Part shown: piece after piece, positions 31,303 to 42,437 of the stretch
Layout: every line of letters starts with the position of its first letter
Numbering within the stretch: the first letter of the stretch is position 1
Origin: Conchocele bisecta
Taxonomy: Eukaryota; Mollusca; Bivalvia; Lucinida; Thyasiridae
Direction of reading: 5' to 3'
Assembly (NCBI GenBank): GCA_029237695.1
Contig: CM055279.1
Coordinates: 868,001 to 932,000 of the forward strand
Length of the DNA stretch: 64,000 bases
Program-made: the position numbers and the translations under genes
Notes under the pieces: model-generated
Databases searched by the model: none
The model's input: only the letters and a program-made list of their open reading frames with translations
What the model was told of the DNA's origin: nothing

Positions 31303-31669
31303 ACCCATTGAACGTAATTTTAATATTTAATATGTTTGACAACCAAAAAATACACCCTTTTCATAAATGGACTGGTCTGAAAACCGTTTTGTGACGATTG
31401 GATTGGTGCAAAATTAACACATCAAAATCCATTCCAGTTACTTCGGGGTAAAAGGGTTAATTTGGAAAATCAGTCATATTTCCATCAAAAATTGGCGAAA
31501 CGCTCAGTTTAATCCAACATGAGCTCAGAACTATTTGATTCACGTTCGATATGATTTCATTTTCTTCCGAAATCAATATCGGCGAAACACGGTAACACGA
31601 TAAGGGAAGAAACTCGCAAGCCGGACTGAATGGCAATGTTAATGGTGGGTAATTTTCGTCATCCGCCTC
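31303..31669. other. no gene seen
   Basis: A MITE F-like phrase (TTAACCCATTGAACG ... GTAAAAGGGTTAA) spans about 31298-31460, a probable decayed foldback. The remaining sequence, including the - strand ORF 31457-31729, has no recognisable motif. Confidence 0.4.
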
Positions 31670-32043
31670 AGGGGCCAGTTTCACTAAACTTGGTACGATA
31701 CAAATGTTCGTACGAATATTTCTATACATTCACTTCACACATGAATGTAGTCCACTAATGCTACCAGTTTCCACTTATATGGAGAGGTCATTAACTCTGA
31801 ACAATTTACTAATTGGACAATTCCACCTAAGAGTTCCCACCAAAATCGGCTGTTAATGCGAACTTTAATAGTTGTACATTTTAGTTTTGCACATACGAAC
31901 TTCTTAGTCCTACGAAGTTTAGTGAAACGGGTATGCAACCTATGCTCAATAAATTTAAATCCATAAATTGAAATTTAGAGACGATCTTAAATTTGCATTT
32001 ACGAACATTTTAGTCGTACGAAGTTTAGTGAAACGGGCCCCTG
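31670..32043. mobile_element. MITE family D, composite copy
   Basis: It starts CCAGTTTCACTAAACTTGGT and ends AAGTTTAGTGAAACGGGCCC. An internal CGAAGTTTAGTGAAACGGGT at about 31913 marks a second right end. This is therefore two overlapping or tandem D copies. Confidence 0.7.
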
Positions 32044-32059
32044 ATGTTTAGGCGAGTTT

Positions 32060-32300
32060 CGACCTACATTCTGCTCAATATTTCCTTAACACGTGACCAT
32101 CGCCTGCGCTAATTTTGCCAATATTATCATTTATTTTTATTTTAAAAAGTACTTATTATTATTATTATTATTATTAGTTCAAACTACTTGAATATTGTGC
32201 TTGAAAAAATGCAAGTAGCTTGATTGGCTGAGCCTGAGCTGTGCTACAGCTCGGGCTCAGACAACCAAACTGCTTACCGGACGATTAAGGACTGACTGTA
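32060..32300. mobile_element. MITE family H
   Basis: The left end is ACCATCGCCTGCGCTAATTT with TGCCAATATT. The core is TTGATTGGCTGAGCCTGAGC with GCTACAGCTCGGGCTCAGAC. A (TTA)n tract at 32153-32175 lies in the left arm. Confidence 0.7.
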
Positions 32301-33354
32301 TAGCATATTACCTTTTGTTTCAAATGTAGTGGAATCATACATGTGACTGAATATTTATATAAAGTATATCTGACCCTGTTCTTCTTAGAATATATTCTCG
32401 AATATCGAGTTTCCATCTCCGACATTTTAGTTTGTACATGTTATCGGACAGTTTCACCACTTGGAGGGTTTGACACCTACATCAAATAATATGGCAGCAA
32501 ATGTAATAACATTTGGTGCAATACGTCTCATATATATATATGACGACAACGTCCTATAAATATTATTTCAGCAGACTACACAAAAGCTAGATATCTGAGC
32601 ATTTCTACCATCACTCACAAAATATACAATGGACACGTTTTCAATGTGTAAAATGTCAAACTGGTGCACTGTCCATTATTAGAAGTGCATCTGCCACAGG
32701 TAAAACCCGTATTTACTCGCATAGCAGGCAAGTAGACAGTAGTGACAGTACACTCAGATAACTGCTTACAATCCATTGGATTCGATAGAGTATGTATGGT
32801 AATACAGGTATATATCTACATCACTGTGTATTGTTCTTACTGTTACACAGTCTTTACTGAATTCTCAAACATTTTAACAAAGGGTCAACCAACCCTTCAG
32901 ATATCAGACGTTGCATATATATTTGACGAAAACAAGGCATATCTTGCTGTAGTCAGATCTCTCCCCACCATGTTGCACCAAATTGTATTCATGTGTTTGT
33001 CATATTATTAGTTGTATGTATCAAACGTAAAAACAGGTAAAACTGGCCGATGGCTTGTACACACTAAGATGGCTGACATGACAACTCTATGCACCATGTA
33101 GGATATAGTACGAAGAGAATGTTCACATGTATGTTATGCTTATATCCCATCACATTTATGAAGCAATTCTGCATGCATCATTCGATGATCAGGGGCCCCA
33201 CGGGTCTTCACGCAGGCGGTGGTGTATATATGTATGCTACTGCTCAGAGTTGATTGCGAGTTGATATTGCCAATAGATGTTCAGAAACGTTGACAAGATT
33301 AACGCTGGCTGTTGTGTAATCCTTTCACCCATACATATCTGACATTGATAGTTC
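32301..33354. other. no gene assigned; MITE H fragment at the end
   Basis: 33200-33313 has ATATTGCCAATAGATGTTCA, GAAACGTTGACAAGATTAAC and TGTTGTGTAATCC, the right end of MITE H. The 89-codon + strand ORF at 32742-33011 is hydrophobic and has no recognised family. I do not call it a gene. Confidence 0.4.
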
Positions 33355-33600
33355 CACGGTATTTCCAAGGTGTATGATCACGTGGTACTAACAACAACAA
33401 CAACAAGTACTGAGACCACCAAACAGAGACCACCAAAATGCAGCTTAACAAGACGCGTTTAATGCGCCATATTTCATCAAAATCCGTTACGTAATAAGGA
33501 CAATATAAAAGAATACGTACTTTCAATCGGATGGATTCTGGAAGTTACAGTACGTGTTGTTGTTGTTGTTAGTACCACGTGATCATACACCTTGAAACTA
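33355..33600. mobile_element. MITE family J
   Basis: The ends are AAGGTGTATGATCACGTGGT and ACCACGTGATCATACACCTT, each with a (CAA)n or (GTT)n run next to it. The interior has ACCACCAAAATGCAGCTTAA, CAAGACGCGTTTAATGCGCC and TCATCAAAATCCGTTACGTA. Copies lie at 35458-35835 and 52920-53745. Confidence 0.8.
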
Positions 33601-33867
33601 TTGTCTTCACAAATTGCCAGGCAGAGTGTATTTCACAGGCACTTGGCATCAGATAAGGTCATCATGTTATGAAATAGATTAGTTAAAACAATTAATTCGA
33701 TTTGTATCAATGTGTGAACCCATTCAATTACACATACGGGTCACTTTGCCGCCTCATCACGATTATTTATCATTGTCATGGATATTTTGAAACAATGCCC
33801 TTTTTATCAAATGAAAATACAAAACTGACATGCAACAGACCATATTATATATTTAGGGGTGAAAGGG
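33601..33867. other. no feature recognised
   Basis: A weak SINE-like phrase (GGCACTTGGCATCAGATAAG) is at about 33637. The ORF 33702-33944 runs into family C sequence and is not a gene. Confidence 0.35.
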
Positions 33868-34350
33868 TTAACGAGTTTACTGATTTCATAATACACGAGG
33901 CAGTACCGGTTCTCATGGAACTTATCAACGAGTTTAATAAATAGAGAATACCAGGCTAGTGTCTTTTGATATTAAGTTTATCAGGCAAGGCTAGGAAACG
34001 CGTAGGAATTCCGAGGCTTGCCGAGGAATTCCTACCGTTTCCGAGCCGAGCCTGATAAACTTGATATCAAAATACACTAGCCTGGTATTCTATTTATCAG
34101 GTAACGTTTTATGCTCGAAAATGACATTAGATGACGTTGTATTATATGGACAGAACGAGGACTTGTTTACGTTGCGTCATTACACTGACGTCGTTCGGTA
34201 ACGTCACGTGACGTCATCCGACCAATGGAACGTCAGTTTTCACTTCGTTCTAACCCGGATGTTTATATCAGGGCAATGCCTGATACAACAATATGTTATC
34301 AGTCAGTACGTATTCGGTCAATGCAGGGCAGGTTACCTGATAAATATATG
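33868..34350. mobile_element. mobile element family C
   Basis: It includes AATAGAGAATACCAGGCTAG, TTAAGTTTATCAGGCAAGGC and the inverse GCCTGATAAACTTGATATCA. Next come CTGGTATTCTATTTATCAGG and the tail with ATATGTTATCAGTCAGTACG. It ends AGGTTACCTGATAAATA. It is less disturbed than the copy at 6165 and serves as its template. Confidence 0.75.
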
Positions 34351-34439
34351 ATCCCGCATGATTGATGATTTAATAAATAATTGTTGTATGATATTTATTA
34401 GACGAGTTTACCAGTTTCATAAGAAATCACGCAATGCAG

Positions 34440-34695
34440 TAAACGCATATGTTGCTATGACTGGAGAAATGGGGCTTATGTGTTTACGACCTGTGCATAT
34501 CCAGATCAGTCTGTGCATCCTGCATCCGCACAGTCTGATCAGGATCTGCACTGTTCGCCATTCCATCCATGAAATACACGTCATGCTTCTACAAAGCACT
34601 ATATATCGTTATCAGGTTACATGAGTGTGTTATTTCAATAGGAACTACACTAACCACAAATCCCATAAGCCCCATTTGTCCAGTCACAGTCACAT
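34440..34695. mobile_element. repeat family B
   Basis: CTATGACTGGAGAAATGGGG, CACAGTCTGATCAGGATCTG and AAGCCCCATTTGTCCAGTCA identify it. Confidence 0.7.
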
Positions 34696-34969
34696 AATAC
34701 TAATGGATGGATACTTCTATGGCTAAACACTTTATGAAACACGGCGATCGCTGACACGTGCCTTACCCATCAAGGTCAAGGTCACCCGAATGACACAGTG
34801 TGTTTTGCTAGGATTTTTGGACATATTTTGAAGTAAATCCAAGTGTTACTGGACGTGACCTATATTTCCAAAAACGTAGGTGAATGTCACTCAAATGAAA
34901 CGGCGGTTAGCCACCAATGTGAGGAAGATATTGATGACGTTTGATAAAGATCCAAACATATCAGGAGAT

Positions 34970-35130
34970 GCATAGAGAATAGTAGGTTAGTGCCGTGAAA
35001 GGGAAAAACATATCTGGCAAGACTTAGGAAACGGAATGGGAGAGGCTCTGCCGAGCACATCCCGTTTCCGTGCCGCGCCAGATGTGTTTTCCCATTCACG
35101 GTACTAACCTACTATTCTATTTATCCCGTC
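34970..35130. mobile_element. inverted-repeat element related to family C
   Basis: It starts ATAGAGAATAGTAGGTTAGT and ends ACTAACCTACTATTCTATTT. GGAAACGGAATGGGAGAGGC is mirrored by CCCGTTTCCGTGCC. The layout matches the C core but the sequence differs. Confidence 0.7.
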
Positions 35131-35457
35131 AACACCTACAAATAGCTTTAAAATGCAAAAAAAATAACCATAGCCGGATCCTCAAAATCGGAAAATCAAC
35201 TAGTATGACAACCACACATATTCATACGCAGTGATTAGGTCGTATTGACAGGATATCAAATATGTTTCACGGTACCGTGTTTCACGGCACATACGCATTG
35301 TGTTGACGAATAAATACAATATTTGAATGTACGCCCAAACGTGACACCGACGACGACGACTACGACGACGATGATTACGAAGCCTATGCTGGAAGTGTGT
35401 CCGCTATGTCTCACTTCCAACCAGCGTGTGTGAGACAATTATGCACAAAACGATGGC
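35131..35457. other. no gene seen; (GAC)n tract
   Basis: ACACCGACGACGACGACTAC is at about 35343. GTTTCACGGTACCGTGTTTC forms a small palindrome at 35261. Nothing else. Confidence 0.4.
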
Positions 35458-35835
35458 AAGGTGCATGATCACGTGCTTACAACAACAACAAGGTCGCCCA
35501 CTCCAAAGTAAGTATTATTTGATATTTTCCTTAATATGCAATTGATTTTGATGAAATATCTTCAAGAGCTGCATTTGGTGGTCCATGGAGTTCGGCACAT
35601 ACTTATGTCGTTTTTACGAAGAATCGATTTCCGTGTCGGTAGACACGGAAATCGATTCTTCGCAAAAACGACAGAAGTTTGGGCGAAAATACAGAGACCA
35701 CCAAATGCAGCTTAACAAGACGCGTTTGATGCGCCATATTTCATCAAAATCCGTAATAAGGACAATATAAAAGAAAACGTACTTTGAATCGGTACTTGTT
35801 GTTGTTGTTGTTAGTACCACGTGATCATACACATT
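35458..35835. mobile_element. MITE family J with central hairpin
   Basis: The ends are AAGGTGCATGATCACGTG and CACGTGATCATACAC. The central palindrome is AGAATCGATTTCCGTGTCGG against ACACGGAAATCGATTCTTCG. GCATTTGGTGGTC is mirrored by GACCACCAAATGC. The longest J form in the window apart from the 52920 copy. Confidence 0.85.
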
Positions 35836-37626
35836 GGATGGGGTGGGGGAGACACACAAGACATACAAGGCCATAACACAGTTATTTGGTTCTCAGACAC
35901 GAAGTCTTGCGGAAAGTGATGCGGGAGGGCGTTTTTTTTTTAAATACTTATGTTTTGTATACTATTCTGGTCTCTGGTTTCTTTAACGTTGCCACATGCA
36001 TTTCACGTCACTTTATCTACTATAACCTCTTTAAACGTGAACAAATCACCAGATTTTCGTCAGACAAGATTTTGCTTGGTAGTAAGTAAACATGTCATTT
36101 CCACATTTTTCCGCCGACGAACTTTTGGCTATTAAACACATTCACGATCTAAAACATGCGAGTTAAAATCGATGTTTTAGTTTTGAAATTGAATTTAAAA
36201 TAAAATGGCGTTTACAAACATCTGTAGATGCCATTAGGACATTAGTTACAATGGTAACCGACACTCAAACGAAGAACGAAGATTCGCCATTAAAGTTGTG
36301 GTCCCACGGACACTCGTAATGTTTAAAACTTGTGTAATATTTACACAATTATACACTTATTTACTCCCTATAAAGAACATGTTGTGCCTAATAGAGTGGG
36401 ACCCCGACTTTAATTACACAGTGAGAATGTCATTGGTGGTAAAAAGTACAATAACAAAAATTATAAAAATAAAAACAACATATAGGAGACAGTTTGTGAA
36501 TTTTGAAACCTGAGATGGTATGTGGTTGTGACTGGCGAAATGGGGCGTATGGGATTTGCGACCCGTGTATATCCAAAGCAGCCTGTGCATCCGCACTGTC
36601 TGATCAGGATCTGCTCTGTTCGCCACATAGTTGAAGAGCGGACGAATAGAGGACAGATCGAGCACGTATAGTAACCATAGACAATGTATATATATTCAAA
36701 GAATCAAAGATCAAAGATCAAAGAAAATACCCAAAAAATCTGTTGACTATATACATGTTTATAGATTATTGGGTATTTTCATTGACCTTCGAATCTTTGA
36801 AATTGTCGCGACGTCACATTCCTAAGAATTGTTTGTGTGTCCTTTTTGGGAATTGCCGGAATTAGCACTTCCGGCATTAAACAAAAAATAAAATAAAAAA
36901 GTAATGAAATAAAAAAACGAAACAAATCTTGAAAATAGTTTTTCCTAGGAGGACGACGTCCCGACAATTTCAAGGATCAAAGACCCAATTGTCCGACAAA
37001 ATAGGTGCTAGTATATATTCAATGTTACATGGATATGGAAACACGCCGATCCAATGTTACACAGTGCGATATGTGGGCTAAATGTGACTGCGTGATTGCT
37101 ATGGCGTATCGAATACACCGTTCGCGGTGACTTTTCTATGTCATATCCTGTAACATCGCCATGATTGATTGCGCCATAATCGGTTGGATCAGCTATCTAC
37201 TGCTGAATACCACATTTAATTAGCCTAATCGATGAACGTCTGGCGGATTGCTTATCTGCCTGCTTTGCTTAAGTGTGGCACTTGGTATTGGTTTGGCACA
37301 CGAAAAAATAACATTCTATGTAGCTTTAAGCGGCATAGACAGCGAAGCGCGTTTGTTTCTCAAAGAATATTAACGGTCTCGTCATCTGTGCAATTCACTT
37401 ACGTCACTTTGAGACTGGGGATGAAGCATGACCGCACCGCCAAAATCCATGAAATGAGAAGCGAGGTCCGTCGGTATTGATAAAGATGCGCGGGTTAGAG
37501 ATATCCCTTTCCCCAGCTGTGTAAATATAACGATTTTGTAGGAAAATTAGTTGTCTGCGTCCTGTACGACTAGGAGATTACGCAAATTGCGCCCATTGTC
37601 AGAGATAGGGGTCGTTATGGTGAATG
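35836..37626. other. intergenic stretch; fragments only
   Basis: 35998-36180 has the arm of the 2562 foldback (CTTTTGGCTATTAAACACAT). 36290-36410 is a family I end on the - strand and one of the empty sites for the 30759 insertion. 36525-36635 is repeat family B. 36695-36985 has an inverted repeat (TCAAAGAAAATACCCAAA against GGGTATTTTCATTGACC). The ORF 37232-37480 has no recognised domain. No gene is called. Confidence 0.5.
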
Positions 37627-38137
37627 AGGCGTCCATCACAATTTCGCCCTTTCGCCTCTAAAAAAACGAAAACAAATCGTCTTTTTCAAAGTTGAAACGC
37701 GAAAGCAGAAATTTCCACCTGCAATTTCGGCAGACGTAAGTTCACCTTTCCACAGGAAATACGAACTCTTGTTTAATGTCGCATATTCATGTTGCAACTT
37801 TTCATATTTCAACTTTTCACATTTCAACTTTTCACACATAAATTTCGACCCCCCAATTTCGTATTTTTTCTATGTCGTATTTCACAAAGTCGAACATCGC
37901 AACGCGAAAACTAATTGCGGGCCGTAACTCTTCAAAACCTCCCGTGCCGTCCGTAGCAACAGGCGGCAAGGAACGTAGCAACTGGCGGCACGGTAGGTTT
38001 TGCAGAGTTACGGCCCGTAACTACGCCAAAACACACGCCAATGTCGTTTTGTTCGCGTTTGGAGCGTTCTTTCGTGTTTCGACTTTGCACAAAAAGGCGC
38101 GAAAAGGTGAAATCGCGATTGGACGCCAGCAGCCATA
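37627..38137. mobile_element. ~510-bp element with ~75-bp terminal inverted repeats
   Basis: The left end GGCGTCCATCACAATTTCGC continues through TCAAAGTTGAAACGCGAAAG. The right is the inverse: TTTCGTGTTTCGACTTTGCA, ending GGTGAAATCGCGATTGGACG. Inside is a second inverted repeat, GCGGGCCGTAACTCTTCAAA (37917) against TTTGCAGAGTTACGGCCCG (38023). A short run of TTTTCAC/ATTTCAAC repeats is at 37797-37835. Confidence 0.75.
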
Positions 38138-38444
38138 GGTCGCGGATATTCGCGTATCTCCACGTAGTAGCGGACAGCAAGCCGATAGTGAATGATGATA
38201 CTCCTGAAATAAATGACTGTTTATACAACCCGCGATCGGCATTGACATATTATATATTGATGGCTAAATCATAAACCCGGCTGTGAAAATAAAAAAAGAC
38301 ACATCATGGTGTTTTGTAATCATCGTGTATGTGTTTGGTGATATAGTGATCCAGTCCTGATTTTATATTCGCTGGAAAGACACTTTTATTGAAGAATGAC
38401 ACCCAAAATTACAACACGAATTGGCGACAGAAGTAACAACTAGT
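38138..38444. other. no feature recognised
   Basis: I see no exon or shared repeat here. Confidence 0.35.
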
Positions 38445-38822
38445 CCGTGTAAAGAGCTCTGTATTGACCGAACACGTACTGAATACTGAATGATAACACA
38501 AGGTTACAGCGATTTAAAACTAACGTTTCATTGGTCGAACGGCGTCACATGACGTTACCGAATGTAACGTCAGTGCAATGACGCAAAATAAACAATAGTT
38601 TCAATGAAAACCACGTTATAATTGCTAATTATATAGCGTAAAACGTTACCTGATAAATAGAAGACCATGATATTGTATTTTTATATCAAGTTTATCAAGC
38701 TCGGCTCGGAAACGGTAGAAATTCCTCTGCGAGCCTCGGAATTCCTACGCGCTTCCTACCTTTCATGAATAACTTGATGTCACAAGGCACAAGCCTGGTA
38801 TGCTCTATTTATCAAAATAATG
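38445..38822 (-). mobile_element. mobile element family C, reverse copy
   Basis: GTTTCATTGGTCGAACGGCG, GTCACATGACGTTACCGAAT, ACGTTACCTGATAAATAGAA and TATATCAAGTTTATCAAGCT identify it. It ends CAAGCCTGGTATGCTCTATT. The inner part also matches 62040-62175. Confidence 0.7.
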
Positions 38823-39783
38823 TGTAGCGAGAGAAAACTAGTTACATTGTGTGGGAACACATTATGCGAACCCAGGAACCCAACAACGTTTTATTATCCA
38901 TCACGTATTGGTAAATGAAACTATCCATATCGTTCATAGCTAAAGTATTCCAGTTCATTTGTCTTTAATTGCCGAGCAAATATTGGAATAGTAGATCATA
39001 CGTGAACTATCCAACTCCCCTTATAGGTCCGCATGCAGCGGTAATTCTTCGGGTGGCTACGTATACGGCGGAAATACCCGAGCGGTAATGGAAGTATCTG
39101 GGGAGGGGGGGGGGGATTTCGAAAAAAAAAGTCTCACCTATCTTGAAATTATTTCATTTTCGCATTGTGGCTCACAACTTTTTAACACACGTATCAATTA
39201 GTTTAAAGAAAAACGTTTCTTAAAGTCAAAATGTGAACGATATCTGTTTGAGTGTTTGTCCTGCGCATGCACGACTGGCCGTTTGGCGTCGATGCGTGCG
39301 TGCGTGCGCATGTTGCACACTTTATACACATAGTACACACCAGTTTCAGGTAACGAAACGAAAGGCAACGCATCGTCACAGGTTGAAGTAACGGAACTAG
39401 GTCTGTAAATACATTAACTATACCTAAGAGTATCAGAAAGTGAAATATAAGTTAAGGAATGTGTCTTTTTACTCCCTGTTATACGAGAATATATACGCCG
39501 CAAAAGCAGTGCGTCCAACTTCTTCAGTTATAGCCACGTTTAATGATACATCTAATAGACAATGAAACTGTTGAAATACGGGATTGTATTGAAGGAAACT
39601 ATTCAAAATAGAGTGGGTAAATGAGGTTGAGATCTAACGCACACACATTGTAGCACTGCATGTAAACTCGACATTCACACCGAGTGAACGGAAAGTGCAC
39701 GCGAGTGCACAGTTCATTTTGAAAGTGCACACCGCAAAAACAATATCTGGAGACATGATATTGCATGTTTGTAATTAATACTT
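38823..39783. other. no gene seen; poly-G and (GTGC)n tracts
   Basis: A poly-G run is at about 39103-39114. TGCGTGCGTGCGTGCGC is at about 39293. 39030-39095 (GGCTACGTATACGGCGGAAA, TACCCGAGCGGTAATGG) resembles the repeat at 40450-40600. No exon is seen. Confidence 0.45.
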
Positions 39784-39997
39784 TTAACCCTTACAATGTT
39801 ACATTAAATGTTGAAATCTGCTACTTGTTTTATTTTCTATCTATCCAAATAATTGACATTGTTTGACAGAGATTTAGAATCATTTCCAATGGATATGATT
39901 ATAAAGTGCTATCAATACATGTTTTTATTGAGAAAGAAGACAACCTATAAAACAACAGCAGACGACAATTTTTGTTTCCCACATTCGAAGGGTTAAT
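39784..39997. mobile_element. MITE family F, complete
   Basis: It starts TTAACCCTTACAATGTTACA and ends CATTCGAAGGGTTAA. AGAATCATTTCCAATGGATA is at the centre. AGCAGACGACAATTTTTGTT is in the right arm. Confidence 0.85.
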
Positions 39998-40631
39998 GTG
40001 CAATTTTCAACAGGGCAATGTTCAACCTTAGAACTCGACCTTCAATGATCTTTGTATCAGGACATAATGACTAATGAGTGCATGAAAATCACCGAGCTGC
40101 ATATAATGTTAAGAAGTTATCTGATATCGATATCGCTGAATACATGTTGATTAGCCGTCCAGCGCTTGATATATATTAATGGATGGCTTTGTATACAAAT
40201 GCACCGTGCAATTTTAACATCTGCTACAGTTCTTACACGGTGCATATGTATACACTTAACATTTTGCTACACAACGAAAAAGCAATGTCTGTTAATGAGC
40301 TGAGTGGTGCGGCACGATGGTAAAGAAATGTACATCTAGGCTGTCATTTATTCGGCCAAAACGATGGCAAAGTAGTGGTCAGGTGGACACTTCATCGGGC
40401 ATTCGTGATTTAATACGTAAACATCGGATAGTTACGTAAACAACAATCGAAATGACTGATGCATCTCCGGGACGTTACATAAACGACGGAAAAAATCCTC
40501 GGGTAGGTACGCATACGGTGGAGAAATCTTCGGGTGATTACGTAAACGACGGAAATACCCGAACGGTAACGGAAATATCCGAAACGTCGGTATCTCGGGA
40601 AAAAATCACACAAGATCCCCGAAGGCTATTT
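39998..40631 (-). other. 3' flank and probable 3' UTR of the PERP/TMEM47-like gene
   Basis: On the - strand AATAAA occurs at 40347-40352, 280 nt past the stop codon, and is the nearest plausible poly(A) signal. 40450-40600 is an imperfect ~50-bp tandem repeat (GATTACGTAAACGACGGAAA, TACCCGAACGGTAACGGA). 40190-40253 is an inverted repeat (GTATACAAATGCACCGTG against CACGGTGCATATGTATAC). The 3' end is unproven. Confidence 0.45.
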
Positions 40632-40861
40632 TCAGGAGCTAACCTCTTCTATTCCCTCGTTGTTGTATGAAGTTCTCTCTCTGTATACGAGTTCGTCCGC
40701 GTCTTTATCCACGCAGATGAGCAAGGCACAGAGTAGAAGCACGCTAGTGGAGCCCCAGCCCACCCAGTATGTCCAGCCAAATGACCAGTCCAGCTGCCGA
40801 GAGTCCATTTCTTCCGAGTACTTCACTGGGTATATAATTAGCGACGTCACGTTGAATACCG
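40632..40861 (-). CDS. PERP/TMEM47-like tetraspan protein, last exon
   Basis: On the - strand the acceptor is GCCTTTTTTCCAG (AG at 40863-40862). The coding part is 75 codons plus two bases completing a split codon, then TGA at 40634-40632. It supplies the end of membrane segment 3 (VFNVTSLIIYPVKYSEEM), a short loop, segment 4 (WTYWVGWGSTSVLLLCALLI) and a charged tail ending EGIEEVSS. The IYPVKY motif after segment 3 and the aromatic W-x-x-G-W before segment 4 are hallmarks of PERP and TMEM47 in the claudin/PMP22/EMP superfamily. These proteins act at the plasma membrane in cell junctions; PERP is also a p53 target in vertebrates. The upstream exon ends with one base (G), so the joined codon is GCG, alanine, and segment 3 is continuous. 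Confidence 0.82.
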
Positions 40862-40885
40862 CTGGAAAAAAGGCGGCATCATAAT

Positions 40886-41109
40886 GAGACACGCCATGTG
40901 ATTTTGTACCTTCGGACATCTTCGTAATTTCATGAAATACGTTTACAACATTGACAATAGTTTAGGCAAATGGCGTCAAAAGTTGACAACATTTTCTGAA
41001 ATGTTTGTCAACTTTTTAGTTTATTTATGAAACACATAGTAAATTGTGTAAACGTATTTAATGAAATTACGCAGATGTCGGACGGTACAAAATCACATGG
41101 CGTGTTCAA
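40886..41109. mobile_element. MITE family G, 22 bp from a splice acceptor
   Basis: The ends are GAGACACGCCATGTGATTTT and AAAATCACATGGCGTGTTC. Subterminal TTCGTAATTTCATGAAATAC is mirrored by AATGAAATTACGCAGATG. It starts 22 nt upstream, in transcript sense, of the last-exon AG. The branch point of that intron may therefore lie in MITE sequence. Confidence 0.85.
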
Positions 41110-41186
41110 TTACATAGAGACTCTCAAACGAGTTTCCATTTGCTATGAGAGACGAGTCACGTGGCTACTACCCTTCAATGCACTCT

Positions 41187-41391
41187 ACATGTACACAACT
41201 GCCGGCGCTAATCTTGCCAATATTTGTAAAAAAATGTTTTGTGCTTGAAATCAAGCAGCTTCATTGGCTGAGTCTGAGCTGTAGCACAGCTCAGACTCAG
41301 CCAATCAAACAGCTAGATCGCGAGTGTAGATCACCAATAGATGTTCAGAAACGTTGACTTCTGGGCAAGATTAGCACAGCATGGTGTATTT
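41187..41391. mobile_element. MITE family H, complete, abutting the hexanucleotide array
   Basis: The left end is TACACAACTGCCGGCGCTAA with TCTTGCCAATATTTG. The right end is GGCAAGATTAGCACAGCATG followed by GTGTATTTG. The core is GATTGGCTGAG-like (TTCATTGGCTGAGTCTGAGC) with GCTCAGACTCAGCCAATCAA. The (TATGTG)n-type array begins directly at the terminus. Confidence 0.8.
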
Positions 41392-41676
41392 GTATGGTGT
41401 ATGTGTATATTATATGTGTATAGTGTATGTGTATGGTGTATGTTGTATGGTGTATGGTGTATGGTGTATGTGTGTATGTGTGTATGTGTATGGTGTATGT
41501 GTATGGACTATGTGTATAGTGTATGTGTATGGTGTATGTGTATGTGTATGTGTATGTGTATGCGTATGGTGTATGTGTATAGTGTATGTTTATGGTGTAT
41601 GTGTATAGTGTATGTGTATGTGTATGGTGTATGAGTATGGTGTATGTGTATAGTGTATGTGTATGGGTATGGTGTA

Positions 41677-41743
<67 letters not shown>

Positions 41744-41844
41744 GAGTGAGTGAGTGAATAGGGTTTAACGTCCGCTTTTCTGACATAGAGGTACAAGCCT
41801 CAGGGTGTAATAGTGTATGTGTATGGTGTATGGTGTATGTGAAT

Positions 41845-41882
<38 letters not shown>

Positions 41883-41977
41883 GTGTATGTGTATGGTGTA
41901 TGGTGTATGGTGTATGTGTATAGTGTATGTGTATGTGTATGTGTATGCGTATGTGTATACTGTATGTGCATGGTGTA

Positions 41978-42015
<38 letters not shown>

Positions 42016-42071
42016 GTGTATGTGTATGTGTATGTGTATAGTGTATGTGCATGGTGTATGTATATAATGTA

Positions 42072-42103
<32 letters not shown>

Positions 42104-42141
42104 GTGTATGTGTATGGTGTATGGTGTATGTGTATAGTGTA

Positions 42142-42172
<31 letters not shown>

Positions 42173-42218
42173 GGTGTATACTGTATGTGCTATGGTGTAT
42201 GTGTTAGTGTATAGTGTA

Positions 42219-42250
<32 letters not shown>

Positions 42251-42306
42251 GTGTATGTGTATGTGTATGTGTATAGTGTATGTGCATGGTGTATGTATAT
42301 AGTGTA

Positions 42307-42338
<32 letters not shown>

Positions 42339-42406
42339 GTGTATGTGTATGGTGGTGTATGTGTATGGTGTATGTGTATAGTGTATGTGCATAGTGTATG
42401 TGTATG

Positions 42407-42437
<31 letters not shown>

